Shown piece by piece: positions 17,620 through 25,972 of a DNA stretch of 64,000 nucleotides. Made by a program: the position numbers and the translations under genes. Each line of letters opens with the position of its first letter. Within the stretch, counting starts at the first letter, position 1. Source of the DNA: Sphingomonas soli NBRC 100801 (GTDB lineage Bacteria; Pseudomonadota; Alphaproteobacteria; Sphingomonadales; Sphingomonadaceae). The notes under the pieces are model-generated. The model was not told where the DNA came from. It was given only the letters and a program-made list of their open reading frames with translations, and searched no databases. The stretch lies in NCBI RefSeq assembly GCF_001591025.1, contig NZ_BCTZ01000017.1, forward strand, positions 62,001-126,000. Direction: 5' to 3'.

Positions 17620-18501
17620 ATGGGCGGCATCTCAAGGCGGTCGGTTCTCATCGCGAGCGCGGCGGCTCCGGCGCTGGCCGGTGTCGCGCAGGCGAAAGCA
17701 CAGGCCCAGGCTTCGCCCCCCGCGTTCCAGACGCTGAAATATGAGGCGCAGGGGCCGATCTGCGTCATCACCCTGAACCGGCCCGACAGCGACAATATGA
17801 TCGACGACCAGAACCGGCGCGAGCTGGCGGTGGCGTGGGAAGCGTTCCGCGCCGATGAGGCGCTTCAGGTCGCCATCTTCACCGGAGCGGGCGATACGGT
17901 GTTCTGCGGCGGTGCCGATCTGGCGAGCTTCCGCGGCGGTCCGCAGCCAAAATATGTGAAGCGCGACGAAGGCATCCGGACCTATACGGCCAAGCAGAAC
18001 AGGTGCTGGAAGCCGGTGATCGCCGCGATCAACGGCTTTGTGTCGGGGCCGGGCCTGCATTTCCTGGTCGACGCCGATATCTGCATCTCGGTGCCGGAAG
18101 CGACCTTCTCCGACATGCACATGCACCGCACCGGCGCGGTGCCGATCATCGAGCCGATCGAGATGGCCCGCAAAATTCCGCAGGAAGCCGTGGCGCGCAT
18201 GTTCCTGCTGGGGCCGCATGAGCCGATCACGGCGCAGCGTGCGCTCGATCTGGGCCTCATCTCCGAAATTGTCCCGCGCGCGCGGCTGATGGCGCGCGCG
18301 ACCGAACTGGCGCGTCAGATCTGCCAGGCCGATCTGCGCCTGACCATGGCTTTCATTGAATCCTTCTACAAGGCGCGCGAGCTGGGGGTCAGCGAGGCGA
18401 TCAATCGCGGGCTGATCATCCGCCAGGCAACCGGCTATCAGGACGCCCCGTACAAGGGCCGGCCGGTACGCGATCTGGCGAAGCTCGGAAGCAAGCTATG
18501 A
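17620..18501 (+). CDS. Enoyl-CoA hydratase/isomerase-fold protein with a Tat signal
   Basis: A 293-residue crotonase-fold protein preceded by AGGGGGAG. The N-terminus SRRSVLIASAAAPALAG ending in AQA (about 5-25) is a textbook twin-arginine signal, which cytoplasmic CoA-dependent crotonases lack. The fold is recognisable from FTGAGDTVFCGGADL (oxyanion-hole loop, about 87-101) and NGFVSGPGLHFLVDAD (about 138-153). At the usual catalytic Glu region it reads FSDMHMHRTGAVPI, so the canonical acid of hydratases is not evident. It may therefore hydrolyse a non-CoA C-C or ester bond in the periplasm. It follows the Tat amidohydrolase in the same unit under operator copy 4. Confidence 0.85.
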   Translation: MGGISRRSVLIASAAAPALAGVAQAKAQAQASPPAFQTLKYEAQGPICVITLNRPDSDNMIDDQNRRELAVAWEAFRADEALQVAIFTGAGDTVFCGGADLASFRGGPQPKYVKRDEGIRTYTAKQNRCWKPVIAAINGFVSGPGLHFLVDADICISVPEATFSDMHMHRTGAVPIIEPIEMARKIPQEAVARMFLLGPHEPITAQRALDLGLISEIVPRARLMARATELARQICQADLRLTMAFIESFYKARELGVSEAINRGLIIRQATGYQDAPYKGRPVRDLAKLGSKL

Positions 18502-18582
18502 GACCGTTTCCGTCCATCGGCTGCTAACTCCGACATTTGCGAGCGGTTCGCGCTTGCGGGATGTGCCGGGTTGGAGAAATAT

Positions 18583-19269
18583 GTGTCGATGGCTCTGACC
18601 CCATCGACAATCCGGAAGCCGGGCGACGCGGTGAGCGCGCGCGACATTGGCGAGTGGCTGCGCGACCGCATCCGGCGCGGGCGCTTCGTTCCCGGGCAGC
18701 GCCTGATCGAAGCCGACATCATTCGCGAGACCGGGGCGTCGCGAAGCCGGGTGCGCGAGGCGATCCAGCGGCTCGAAAGCGAGGGGCTGCTTGTCATCGA
18801 GGAGTTTCGCGGCGCTTCGGTCAAGCGTTTCAGCATCGAGGAATTGCGCCAGATCTACCGCGCGCGCATGGCGCTGGAAGGCATGGCCGCGCATGATTTC
18901 GCGTTGCTGGGCGGGCAGGATCAGAAGCAGGCCCTGATGGCGATCCAGGAACAGCTCAACACCTGCGAGAACACCGCCGATCATGAGCGCTTTGCCGCGC
19001 TGAACGACGAGTGGCACCGCCTGATCATTGAGGGCGGACGCAACGATTATATCGGCACCTTCGTGCAGCGGTTGCGGGTGCCGCTGTACCGGCTTCTGTT
19101 CGCCACCTTCTATAGTTCCGAACGGCTCGACCTGGCCAATGCCGGTCACCGCAAGATCACCATCGCCATCGTCAATGGCGATGCGCAGGAGGCGGAGCGG
19201 CTGATGCGAGAGCATATCGAGGAGGGGCTGGGCGCGCTCTCCGGCATCGATATCGAATTTCATTCCTGA
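18583..19269 (+). CDS. GntR-family (FadR/FCD) transcriptional regulator
   Basis: A protein of about 228 residues. The winged helix (IGEWLRDRIRRGRFVPGQRL, then ASRSRVREAIQRLESEGLL) is followed by an all-helical FCD ligand domain (IYRARMALEGMAAHD, then HEREF-type segment DEWHRLIIEGG and NAGHRKITIAIVNGD), with histidines that can bind a metal. The GTG start is chosen because GGAG lies six bases before it; an ATG two codons on is also possible. It sits between the Tat crotonase and a converging TonB receptor gene. Effector unknown; such regulators usually sense carboxylic acids. The perfect ATTGT-TG-ACAAT element at 22221 could be one of its sites (weak inference). Confidence 0.86.
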   Translation: MSMALTPSTIRKPGDAVSARDIGEWLRDRIRRGRFVPGQRLIEADIIRETGASRSRVREAIQRLESEGLLVIEEFRGASVKRFSIEELRQIYRARMALEGMAAHDFALLGGQDQKQALMAIQEQLNTCENTADHERFAALNDEWHRLIIEGGRNDYIGTFVQRLRVPLYRLLFATFYSSERLDLANAGHRKITIAIVNGDAQEAERLMREHIEEGLGALSGIDIEFHS

Positions 19270-19310
19270 GGCTTGCCCGGCGGCAAGCGCGCTGGCCCCG
19301 TGAAAAGCGA

Positions 19311-19342
19311 AACGCCGCCCCCGCACCTGCGGGGACGGCGTT
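19311..19342 (-). terminator. Hairpin terminator for the receptor gene at 19379
   Basis: Fourteen-base arms at 19311-19324 and 19329-19342 with one mismatch and an ACCT loop. On the minus strand it is followed by TTTCGCTTTTC, and it lies 36 bases after the receptor stop codon. Confidence 0.72.
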
Positions 19343-19378
19343 GCACGGCCCAGCCCGCCCGAGCGGGGCCGCGACGGA

Positions 19379-22084
19379 TTACCAGGTCTTGCGGACCGCG
19401 ACGGAGAGCAGCCGCCCGATCGGATTGGTGACGGTGGCGTCATAGCCGCCGCTGCCATTGCCCGATGGCGCGAGATTTACGTAGGGTGGGTTCCGATCGA
19501 ACAGGTTGCGCGCCTCAAGCGACAGCGTGAAGCCGTTCTTGAAGAAGTTGCGCTCGGTCCGGTCGCCGACCGTGTAGTTCACCGCGATATCGAAGGTGTC
19601 GTACGCGCTGATATCCTCGTTCGGCGTGATCAGCGTGTTCCGGTAGCCGCCGACATGGTTCCACTGCACGCGCACCGACGCGGGATCGAGATCCCAGGTG
19701 AGCGATGCACGCGATTTGAACGTGAGCGGATTGAAGATGGTGTTGCGGAAATCCTTGAGCGGCGCGGTGGGGCTGACGGCAACCCTGTAATCGGTCAGAT
19801 AGGTACCGTTGGCGTTGAACGTGAAGGCACCCGCAGACCCGGCATCGAGCCGGTACATCAGCTCCAGATCGATGCCGCGCGTCACCGATTTGCCGAGGTT
19901 CAGGTTACGCCCGTCGACGTAGAGGGTGATATTGGCCGGGGGAGCGCCGACAAAGCCGATGCCGGCAGCGGACAGCGCCGCCACCTGCGCCGCTGCCGCC
20001 GCGCCGCGATAGATGATGTTGAGCCCGGCAAAATCGCTCTCGCGGCCAAGGATCGTGAGATCGGAGAGATAGGCGGTCGCTTGGCCTTCATACAGAACGT
20101 CGAAATAGGTGAGGCTCGCGCGGAAATTGGAGCCGTGGCGATAATCGGCGCCGAGCGTCCACGTCTTTGCGTTTTCGGGCTTCAGATCGGGATTGGCGCC
20201 AGAACGCGCGATGCCGGTCACCAGTGTGGAGCCCAGGGTCGGATCGACATAGTTCTGGACATACAGCCCGTTGCTGTTGCCGAATATCTGCGAGAAGATC
20301 GGCGCGCGGAACGACGTGCCATAGCTGCCGCGGAATTCGAGGCCGCGAACCGGCGACCAGACGATTCCGAACTTCGGATTGGTGGTCTCGCCCACATCCG
20401 AATAGCGATCGTGGCGAACGGCGGCGTTGAACTGGAGCTTTTCCAGCCCCGGCATGGCGTTGCCATCGCCGAACAGCGGCAGATAGAGTTCGCCATAGAA
20501 GGAATCCACGCCGCGGCGGAAGGTGCGGTAGGTCAGCGGCGTGGTCGGCGCGCCGCGGGCGATGCCCAGATCGGAGCGGATCTTCTGGCCTTCATAGCCC
20601 ACCGCCAGCCGCACCTTGTTTCCGCCAATATCGAATAGCGGGCCATCGAGGCTGACCTGATAGGTTTGCAGCTTGTTATAGGTCGGAGCCAGGAAGATCT
20701 GGTCCGAGATAGCCGCGAGCACCGCTGCCGAGGTGCGATGGAGCCCGAACGGATCGAATGCGGTGGCGGGGTTGCTGCTCGCCAGCGCGGCGTTCAGCGC
20801 GCCATTGTTGATGCCGCGCACGCTGTCCGACCGGTCCAACGTCTTGCCGTAGCTGTAATAGGCCTGAAGTTCCCACGCATAAGGCAGCTTGGCGCGCGCG
20901 CCGCCGGTGAGCTGCCACGTGCGCGTGAAGCCATAGGTGTTGTCGTTCGGCAGATCCCCGACGAAATTGTAGCGGATCGTCTCCGACGCCGGCGTGGTGC
21001 CGGGCGGCGAGACGAAGAAGGCGTTGGTGCTAGGCACCGTAAGAGTCGCGGTCGCGTAGGGCGCCTTGCGATAGAAATTGCGCTTGGACCAGAAACCGTC
21101 GGCAAGCAGCGTGAGCCAGGGCGTGACTTCCTGGCTGAACGTGCCGGTGAAGCTGTCATAATCGGTTTGCGGGAAGAGATCCTGGCCCTGATTGGAATCG
21201 CACAGATTCTGGGTGCCGGCGACGAGCGCGCTGCGGTTCGTGGCGGTCACGCCCCCCTGCGGGATCGCGTAATTGGTGCCGGCGAGCACGATCGTACCCG
21301 GGTCGCACTGGTTCACGCGATAGTCGCGGCCGCCGAACGGGCGCTGATCGTTGACGAAGAAATCGCGGTCCGCACCGGCAAGGTTGGAGCGATAGACATG
21401 CTCATAGGCCAGCATCACCTGGCCCGTGTCCCACGTCTTTCCGCCCGCGATGCCGAGCAGCGATTCATGGAAATTGTCCGCCTTGCCTACGCGCGCAACC
21501 GCCTCGATCCCATCGAGCGAGCGGCGCGGGATCAGGTTCACCACGCCCGCCACGGCATCCGAGCCGTAGATCGCCGAGGCGCCATCGGCGACGACCTCGA
21601 CGCGCTCCAGCCCCAGCGTCGGGATGATCGAGGGATCCACAGAGCGCGTGTTGCCCACCACGCGGTGGCCATTGACCAGCACCAGCGTCGCATAGGGGCC
21701 GATGCCGCGCAGATTGACGCTGTTGCCATAGGTGATGTTGCTGCTGCCGCCCGACTGGCCACGCGAATTTTCCGAAACGCCGAGGTCGAAGACCTGGGGA
21801 AGTTCGCGCAGCATGCGATCGGTGGTCACCGCGCCGCTGGAATTGATTTCCTCGCGCCCCAAAGAGAGGAGCGGGGAGCCGACCGGCGCGACACCGCGGA
21901 TGCGGCTGCCGGTGACGGTGATCTCGTCTTCGCTCGCGGCCGCGCCCTCTGCGGCGGCCGGTTCATCGGCGGTCTGCGCGAATGCGGGCGCGGACGCCAT
22001 CAATGCGATCGCGGCAGTGCCGATCGCCAGCGTGGCGCGGCGCGCCGGGCGCAGCATCGGGGCATTGGGTGCATCATATTTCAT
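19379..22084 (-). CDS. TonB-dependent outer-membrane receptor (paralogue of 35068-37752)
   Basis: A 901-residue receptor with a long signal region ending in SAPAFAQ and a TonB-box-like DEITVTGSRIRG. The plug contains VFDLGVSENSRGQSGGSS, VNLRGIGPYATLVLVNGHR and VVADGASAIYGSDAVAGVV; the barrel ends PIGRLLSVAVRKTW. The ATG follows GGGGAGG. Plug and barrel segments are closely shared with the receptor at 35068, so the two are duplicates that may take related sugars or oligosaccharides. It is divergent from the CocE-type hydrolase, and the 224-base intergenic region carries two GntR/FadR-type boxes. That places it at the border of the arabinose locus. Confidence 0.95.
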   Translation of the reverse strand: MKYDAPNAPMLRPARRATLAIGTAAIALMASAPAFAQTADEPAAAEGAAASEDEITVTGSRIRGVAPVGSPLLSLGREEINSSGAVTTDRMLRELPQVFDLGVSENSRGQSGGSSNITYGNSVNLRGIGPYATLVLVNGHRVVGNTRSVDPSIIPTLGLERVEVVADGASAIYGSDAVAGVVNLIPRRSLDGIEAVARVGKADNFHESLLGIAGGKTWDTGQVMLAYEHVYRSNLAGADRDFFVNDQRPFGGRDYRVNQCDPGTIVLAGTNYAIPQGGVTATNRSALVAGTQNLCDSNQGQDLFPQTDYDSFTGTFSQEVTPWLTLLADGFWSKRNFYRKAPYATATLTVPSTNAFFVSPPGTTPASETIRYNFVGDLPNDNTYGFTRTWQLTGGARAKLPYAWELQAYYSYGKTLDRSDSVRGINNGALNAALASSNPATAFDPFGLHRTSAAVLAAISDQIFLAPTYNKLQTYQVSLDGPLFDIGGNKVRLAVGYEGQKIRSDLGIARGAPTTPLTYRTFRRGVDSFYGELYLPLFGDGNAMPGLEKLQFNAAVRHDRYSDVGETTNPKFGIVWSPVRGLEFRGSYGTSFRAPIFSQIFGNSNGLYVQNYVDPTLGSTLVTGIARSGANPDLKPENAKTWTLGADYRHGSNFRASLTYFDVLYEGQATAYLSDLTILGRESDFAGLNIIYRGAAAAAQVAALSAAGIGFVGAPPANITLYVDGRNLNLGKSVTRGIDLELMYRLDAGSAGAFTFNANGTYLTDYRVAVSPTAPLKDFRNTIFNPLTFKSRASLTWDLDPASVRVQWNHVGGYRNTLITPNEDISAYDTFDIAVNYTVGDRTERNFFKNGFTLSLEARNLFDRNPPYVNLAPSGNGSGGYDATVTNPIGRLLSVAVRKTW

Positions 22085-22220
22085 CAGACTAAACCTCCCC
22101 TGCTCAGGCCCGCTCATTCATCGAGACAGGCTCTCTTGCTCTTTTCGGGCGCGTGCGAAGGGCGCCCTTATTCCGTCATCCGGGTGTGCCACCGTGTCCG
22201 GAATACGTGGCCCCGCAACT

Positions 22221-22232
22221 ATTGTTGACAAT
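22221..22232. promoter_or_regulatory. Palindromic GntR-type box ATTGT-TG-ACAAT
   Basis: A perfect five-base inverted repeat with a two-base centre in the divergent region between the receptor and the CocE-type gene. The TTGT...ACAA form resembles operators of the FadR/LldR subgroup. It also contains TTGACA, which could serve as a -35 element. Confidence 0.45.
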
Positions 22233-22267
22233 TTTATCAGCAATATTACGCGGATTCGCAAGTAGAA

Positions 22268-22281
22268 TTTGTCGGTGTAAT
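22268..22281 (+). promoter_or_regulatory. Candidate FadR-type box TTTGTCGGTGTAAT
   Basis: It matches boxes at 24941 (TTTGTCCGACTAAT) and 31539 (TTTGTCGGAGTATA on the minus strand) in most positions. All three lie upstream of arabinose-locus genes. Here it is 27 bases before the CocE-type start. Confidence 0.42.
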
Positions 22282-22308
22282 TATGTGCCGGTCAGGAGGG
22301 GTGTGGGC

Positions 22309-24072
22309 ATGAAGCAGGTTTGCCAGGGGATATTGGGCGCAGCCTTGCTCGGCCTTGTCAGCCCGCCTGCCCTTGCGCAGACGGCGGAGAGGCCGACCGG
22401 CGCGGGTTATTCCGGCACGGTGCGCAGCTCCTTCTACGTGCCAATGCGGGACGGCACGCGGATCGCGATGAACGTCTATCGCCCGGCGATCGACGGCAGG
22501 GCGGTCGAGCGGCGGCTTCCGGTCATCTTCGCCTTCACGCCCTATCGCGCGCGCTACCGCGACGAGAAGGGCGCGATCGTCGAGGTGGCGGATTCGGCGG
22601 AGCTGGGCCTGCGCGACATGACCGCGCACGGCTATGTGGTGGCGGTGGCGGACATTCGCGGGAAGGGTGCCTCGTTCGGACGCCGCCGGGGGATGCAGGA
22701 CAAGACCGAAGCGCAGGACGGCCATGACCTGGTGGAGTGGCTGGCCGCCCAGCCATGGTCCGATGGCAAGATCGGGATGACCGGCTGCTCCTATCTGGGC
22801 GGGACGGTGATCAAGACCGCGACCACCGCGCCCCCGCATCTGCGCGCGGTGTTCGCGGGCGCGAGCGACTTCGACAAATATGCCTTTGTCCGCACCGGCG
22901 GCATCACGGGCCAGTTCAACACGCGGCCCGATGAGCCGCTGTCGGTCGATCTCGCCAGCGTGCCGGTGGATGCCGATGGCGACGGCGCGCTCCTACGCGA
23001 GGCGGTGGCGGAGCATGCGGGCAACGACCCGATGGCGCTGCTGTGGAACACCATGCCGTTTCGCGACAGCGTGTCGAAATATACCGGCACCAGGTTCTGG
23101 GAAGAGGCGAGCCCCTACACCTATTTCGAGACGCTCAAGCGGTCGGGCATCGCTTTCTATTACTGGAGCAACTGGCAGGACGAGCCGACGGGGCAGGTGA
23201 TCCTGGCTGCGGTCAATCTGGGCGGGCGGGCGATGATCGGGCCGGGCAGCCACTGTGTGCCGCCGCCGGGCGTGGACATGGGGCAGGTGCAACGACATTT
23301 CTTCGACCGGCATCTGAAGGGGATCGACACCGGGATCGATAAGGAACCGCGCTTCCGCTGGTGGGTGCAGGATGCGGAGGGCGATCCCTGGCGCGCGGCG
23401 AACCACTATCCGGGGGCCGGCCTGAAGCGACAGTTCCTCTATCCCGCACCGGGAAAGAGCGGCACGATCGGATCGGCGAACGACGGAATGCTGGCGGGCA
23501 AACCGGCGCGCGGCGTCGACAGCTTTGCGGTCGATTATGATGTAGCGACCAAGGAATATTTCCCCTTCTGGCCTGCGGTGCTCGATGAGAAGGGCCTGAC
23601 CTACACCTCGCCGCCGCTGGCGGAGGATGTGACCGTGACCGGCTATCCCACGGTGGGCCTGACCGTGTCGAGCGACCAGGCGAGCGGGAACGTCTTCGTC
23701 TATCTCGAAGAGGTCGCACCAGACGGAAAGGCGCAGAATATCGCCTTTGGCAGGCTGGCGCTCGCGCACCGCAAGCTCTCGCCCGCGCCCTATGACAATC
23801 TGGGCCTGCCCTGGCATTCGAGCCGCAGCGCCGATGTGCTTCCCGTGAAGCCGGGGACATCCTATCCGCTGCAGATCGCGCTTTCGCCCACGGCCAAGCG
23901 CTTTCGAGAAGGCTATCGCATCCGGCTCTCGATCCGGGGAGCCGATCCGCGCCAGCGCAATATCGCGGAGATACGCCGCGATCCGCCCGAGCGGCTTTCG
24001 GTGACGCTGGGGAAGGGGACGCGGGTGGAAATCCCGGCGGAAGGGCCGATCCGCTTCAAGGCGGCGAAGTAG
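22309..24072 (+). CDS. Secreted CocE/NonD-family hydrolase (X-Pro dipeptidyl-peptidase S15 fold)
   Basis: A 587-residue protein with a signal peptide (MKQVCQGILGAALLGLV, ending ALAQ) and an AGGAGG site before the ATG. The S15/CocE alpha/beta-hydrolase domain has VPMRDGTRIAMNVYRP at 44-59, the nucleophile Ser161 in GMTGCSYLGG, and an acidic/His pair expected in the 290-400 stretch (MIGPGSHCVPPP). The C-terminal jelly-roll begins near PPLAEDVTVTGYPTVGL, typical of the family. Members cleave acyl esters, glutaryl-beta-lactams or X-Pro peptides. Next to a sugar receptor it may remove ester decorations from plant material, but no specificity can be read. Confidence 0.88.
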   Translation: MKQVCQGILGAALLGLVSPPALAQTAERPTGAGYSGTVRSSFYVPMRDGTRIAMNVYRPAIDGRAVERRLPVIFAFTPYRARYRDEKGAIVEVADSAELGLRDMTAHGYVVAVADIRGKGASFGRRRGMQDKTEAQDGHDLVEWLAAQPWSDGKIGMTGCSYLGGTVIKTATTAPPHLRAVFAGASDFDKYAFVRTGGITGQFNTRPDEPLSVDLASVPVDADGDGALLREAVAEHAGNDPMALLWNTMPFRDSVSKYTGTRFWEEASPYTYFETLKRSGIAFYYWSNWQDEPTGQVILAAVNLGGRAMIGPGSHCVPPPGVDMGQVQRHFFDRHLKGIDTGIDKEPRFRWWVQDAEGDPWRAANHYPGAGLKRQFLYPAPGKSGTIGSANDGMLAGKPARGVDSFAVDYDVATKEYFPFWPAVLDEKGLTYTSPPLAEDVTVTGYPTVGLTVSSDQASGNVFVYLEEVAPDGKAQNIAFGRLALAHRKLSPAPYDNLGLPWHSSRSADVLPVKPGTSYPLQIALSPTAKRFREGYRIRLSIRGADPRQRNIAEIRRDPPERLSVTLGKGTRVEIPAEGPIRFKAAK

Positions 24073-24087
24073 AAGCGAGGGTCGCGA

Positions 24088-24855
24088 TCAGCGGCCGTCG
24101 AGCCCGTCCATCGAATAGCGCGTGTCGTCGAACGCCAGATCGACGAGCGCGCGCATCGCTGCTTCCGCCGCATCGGCATCGCCCGCCACAATCGCGTCGC
24201 AGACGCGCGCATGATCGGGCACGGGATCGCGCGGAAGCGCCTTGGTCCGCTGCTTGAACTGGGTCGTCCAGTTCACCGCCGCACCGATGCTGGCGCTGAG
24301 CGTGATCAGCGCGCTGTTGTGCGTGCTTTCGAGCAAGGCATCATGGAATTCGCGGTCTGCCGCGCGCCCGGCATCGGTGGCGAGCGTGTGCCTGCGCATC
24401 AGCGCGAGCGCGGCGCGCATCGCGGCAATGTCGCTCTTCGTGCGCCGGGTCGCGGCAAGCCGCGCGGCCGCCGGCTCGACGATCGCGCGTAATTCGAACA
24501 GGTCGCGGATGAAGCCGAGGTCAGGCTCGCCCGAAAACGCCCAGGCCAGAATATCGGGATCGAGCAGGTTCCAGCGGCTGCGCGGCAAGACCCGCGTGCC
24601 CGCCTTGGTCCGGCTTTCAACCAGCCCCTTGGCCGCCAGCACCTGCACGGCTTCGCGATAGGCGCTGCGCGAGACGTCGAGCGCCTCCGCATTGGCCACC
24701 TCACCTGTCAGCCGCTCGCCGGGCTGGATCGCCCCGCTGACGATCGCTCTGCCCAGATGGTGCGCCACCGCCCCCCGAAGCCTTCTGCCCGTGCTGCGTT
24801 CCGTGCGAAGCTCACTGCGCTCCACCGTGTCGAGGGGGGATCCCTCACTGCTCAA
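24088..24855 (-). CDS. GntR/FadR-family regulator of the arabinose locus
   Basis: A protein of about 255 residues. The winged helix includes LGRAIVSGAIQPGERLTGEV and VSRSAYREAVQVLAAKGLV; the C-terminal FCD domain has LFELRAIVEPAAARLAA and ADREFHDALLESTHNS. The start is uncertain: no ATG fits without running into the divergent gene at 24983, so I use a TTG (LSSEGSPLDTV); a GTG ten codons on is possible. It is divergent from the AraD1/dehydrogenase operon, with a TTTGTCCGACTAAT box between them. It is the natural candidate repressor of the sugar genes to its right, released by a sugar acid intermediate (inference). Confidence 0.84.
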   Translation of the reverse strand: MSSEGSPLDTVERSELRTERSTGRRLRGAVAHHLGRAIVSGAIQPGERLTGEVANAEALDVSRSAYREAVQVLAAKGLVESRTKAGTRVLPRSRWNLLDPDILAWAFSGEPDLGFIRDLFELRAIVEPAAARLAATRRTKSDIAAMRAALALMRRHTLATDAGRAADREFHDALLESTHNSALITLSASIGAAVNWTTQFKQRTKALPRDPVPDHARVCDAIVAGDADAAEAAMRALVDLAFDDTRYSMDGLDGR

Positions 24856-24940
24856 AATGCCTGCCCCAATCGTTGAGCCAACGTGATTAGGACGGGGAGA
24901 TTGGTGTAGCAATGTCCGAAAGCCATATTCCCTTATCAAT

Positions 24941-24954
24941 TTTGTCCGACTAAT
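24941..24954 (+). promoter_or_regulatory. Candidate FadR-type box TTTGTCCGACTAAT
   Basis: It lies in the divergent region between the FadR-type regulator and the AraD1-type gene, 28 bases before the latter's ATG. TTGTCCGAC is a half-match to the TTGTNNGACAA pattern bound by LldR/FadR-class proteins. Related boxes are at 22268 and 31539. Confidence 0.48.
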
Positions 24955-24982
24955 CACCGGCAACGGATCGGAGAGGGGTATC

Positions 24983-25972
24983 ATGATCAGGTTGCTACAG
25001 CATCGATCGGACGGCGGCGCGCGGCGGCTGATCGCGGCTGACGGGGAGCGTGCCTGGTTCGTCGCGGGTTTCAGCGATGTGCGGGGGCTGGCGAGCGAGG
25101 CGATAGAGCGCGGGCAGACTTTGGCGGCGATTGTCGCTGGCGCGGGTGAAGACGGCGCGGTCGATATCGCCGCGGAACTGGCCGCCGGCCGCCTGCTTGC
25201 GCCGATCGATCATCCCGACAGCGCGCGCCTGCTGATGACCGGCACCGGCCTCACCCATCTTGGTTCCGCCGAAGGGCGCGACAAGATGCACAAGGCCGCC
25301 GCAGCGGGCGAAGCGCTGACCGATTCGATGCGCATGTTTCTGGAAGGTGTGGAGGGCGGAAAGCCCGCCCCGGGGGAAACCGGCCAGCAGCCCGAATGGT
25401 TCTACAAGGGCGATGGCACCCACCTGACCGGCCCCGGCGCTGCGCTGTCTATGCCCGCCTTTGCGCAGGATGGCGGCGAAGAGCCCGAGATCGCGGGCAT
25501 CTATATGATCGGCCCGGATGGGACGCCGTTCCGGCTGGGCTTCTGCCTCGCCAACGAATTCAGCGATCACGTGACCGAGCGGCACAATTATCTGTGGCTT
25601 GCCCATTCCAAGCTGCGCCAGGCTGCGCTCGGGCCGGAACTGCTGGTCGGCGATCTCCCTTCGGAAGTGCGCGGCACCAGCCGGATCCGGCGCAATGGCG
25701 CGGTGCTCTGGGAAAAGCCATTCCTCTCTGGCGAGGCGAACATGTCGCACAGCATCGCCAATCTGGAGCATCACCATTTCAAATATCCGCTGTTCCGGCG
25801 GCCCGGCGACATCCACGTCCATTTCTTCGGAACCGCAACGCTCTCGTTCAGTGACGGCGTGCAAACCGAGCCGGGGGACGTTTTCGAGATCGAAGCCGCC
25901 CCCTTCGCGCTGCCGCTGCGCAACACGCTGGTCCGCGCCGAGCAGAAGCCGGTATCGGTGCGCGCGCTATGA
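24983..25972 (+). CDS. FAH-fold AraD1/GguC-type enzyme of sugar-acid catabolism
   Basis: A 329-residue protein of the fumarylacetoacetate-hydrolase superfamily, AraD1/GguC type. Recognisable parts are TGTGLTHLGSAEGRDKMH (about 87-104), PEWFYKGDGTHLTGPG, GFCLANEFSDHVTERHNY and the late GDIHVHFFGTATLSFSDG. AraD1-type proteins are found in non-phosphorylative sugar pathways. Here it is translationally coupled (ATGA) to a sugar 1-dehydrogenase and near a GH51 arabinosidase and aldonate dehydratase, so it probably dehydrates or cleaves the 2-keto-3-deoxy-arabonate intermediate. The ATG follows GGAGAGGGG. The exact reaction is inferred from context. Confidence 0.82.
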   Translation: MIRLLQHRSDGGARRLIAADGERAWFVAGFSDVRGLASEAIERGQTLAAIVAGAGEDGAVDIAAELAAGRLLAPIDHPDSARLLMTGTGLTHLGSAEGRDKMHKAAAAGEALTDSMRMFLEGVEGGKPAPGETGQQPEWFYKGDGTHLTGPGAALSMPAFAQDGGEEPEIAGIYMIGPDGTPFRLGFCLANEFSDHVTERHNYLWLAHSKLRQAALGPELLVGDLPSEVRGTSRIRRNGAVLWEKPFLSGEANMSHSIANLEHHHFKYPLFRRPGDIHVHFFGTATLSFSDGVQTEPGDVFEIEAAPFALPLRNTLVRAEQKPVSVRAL

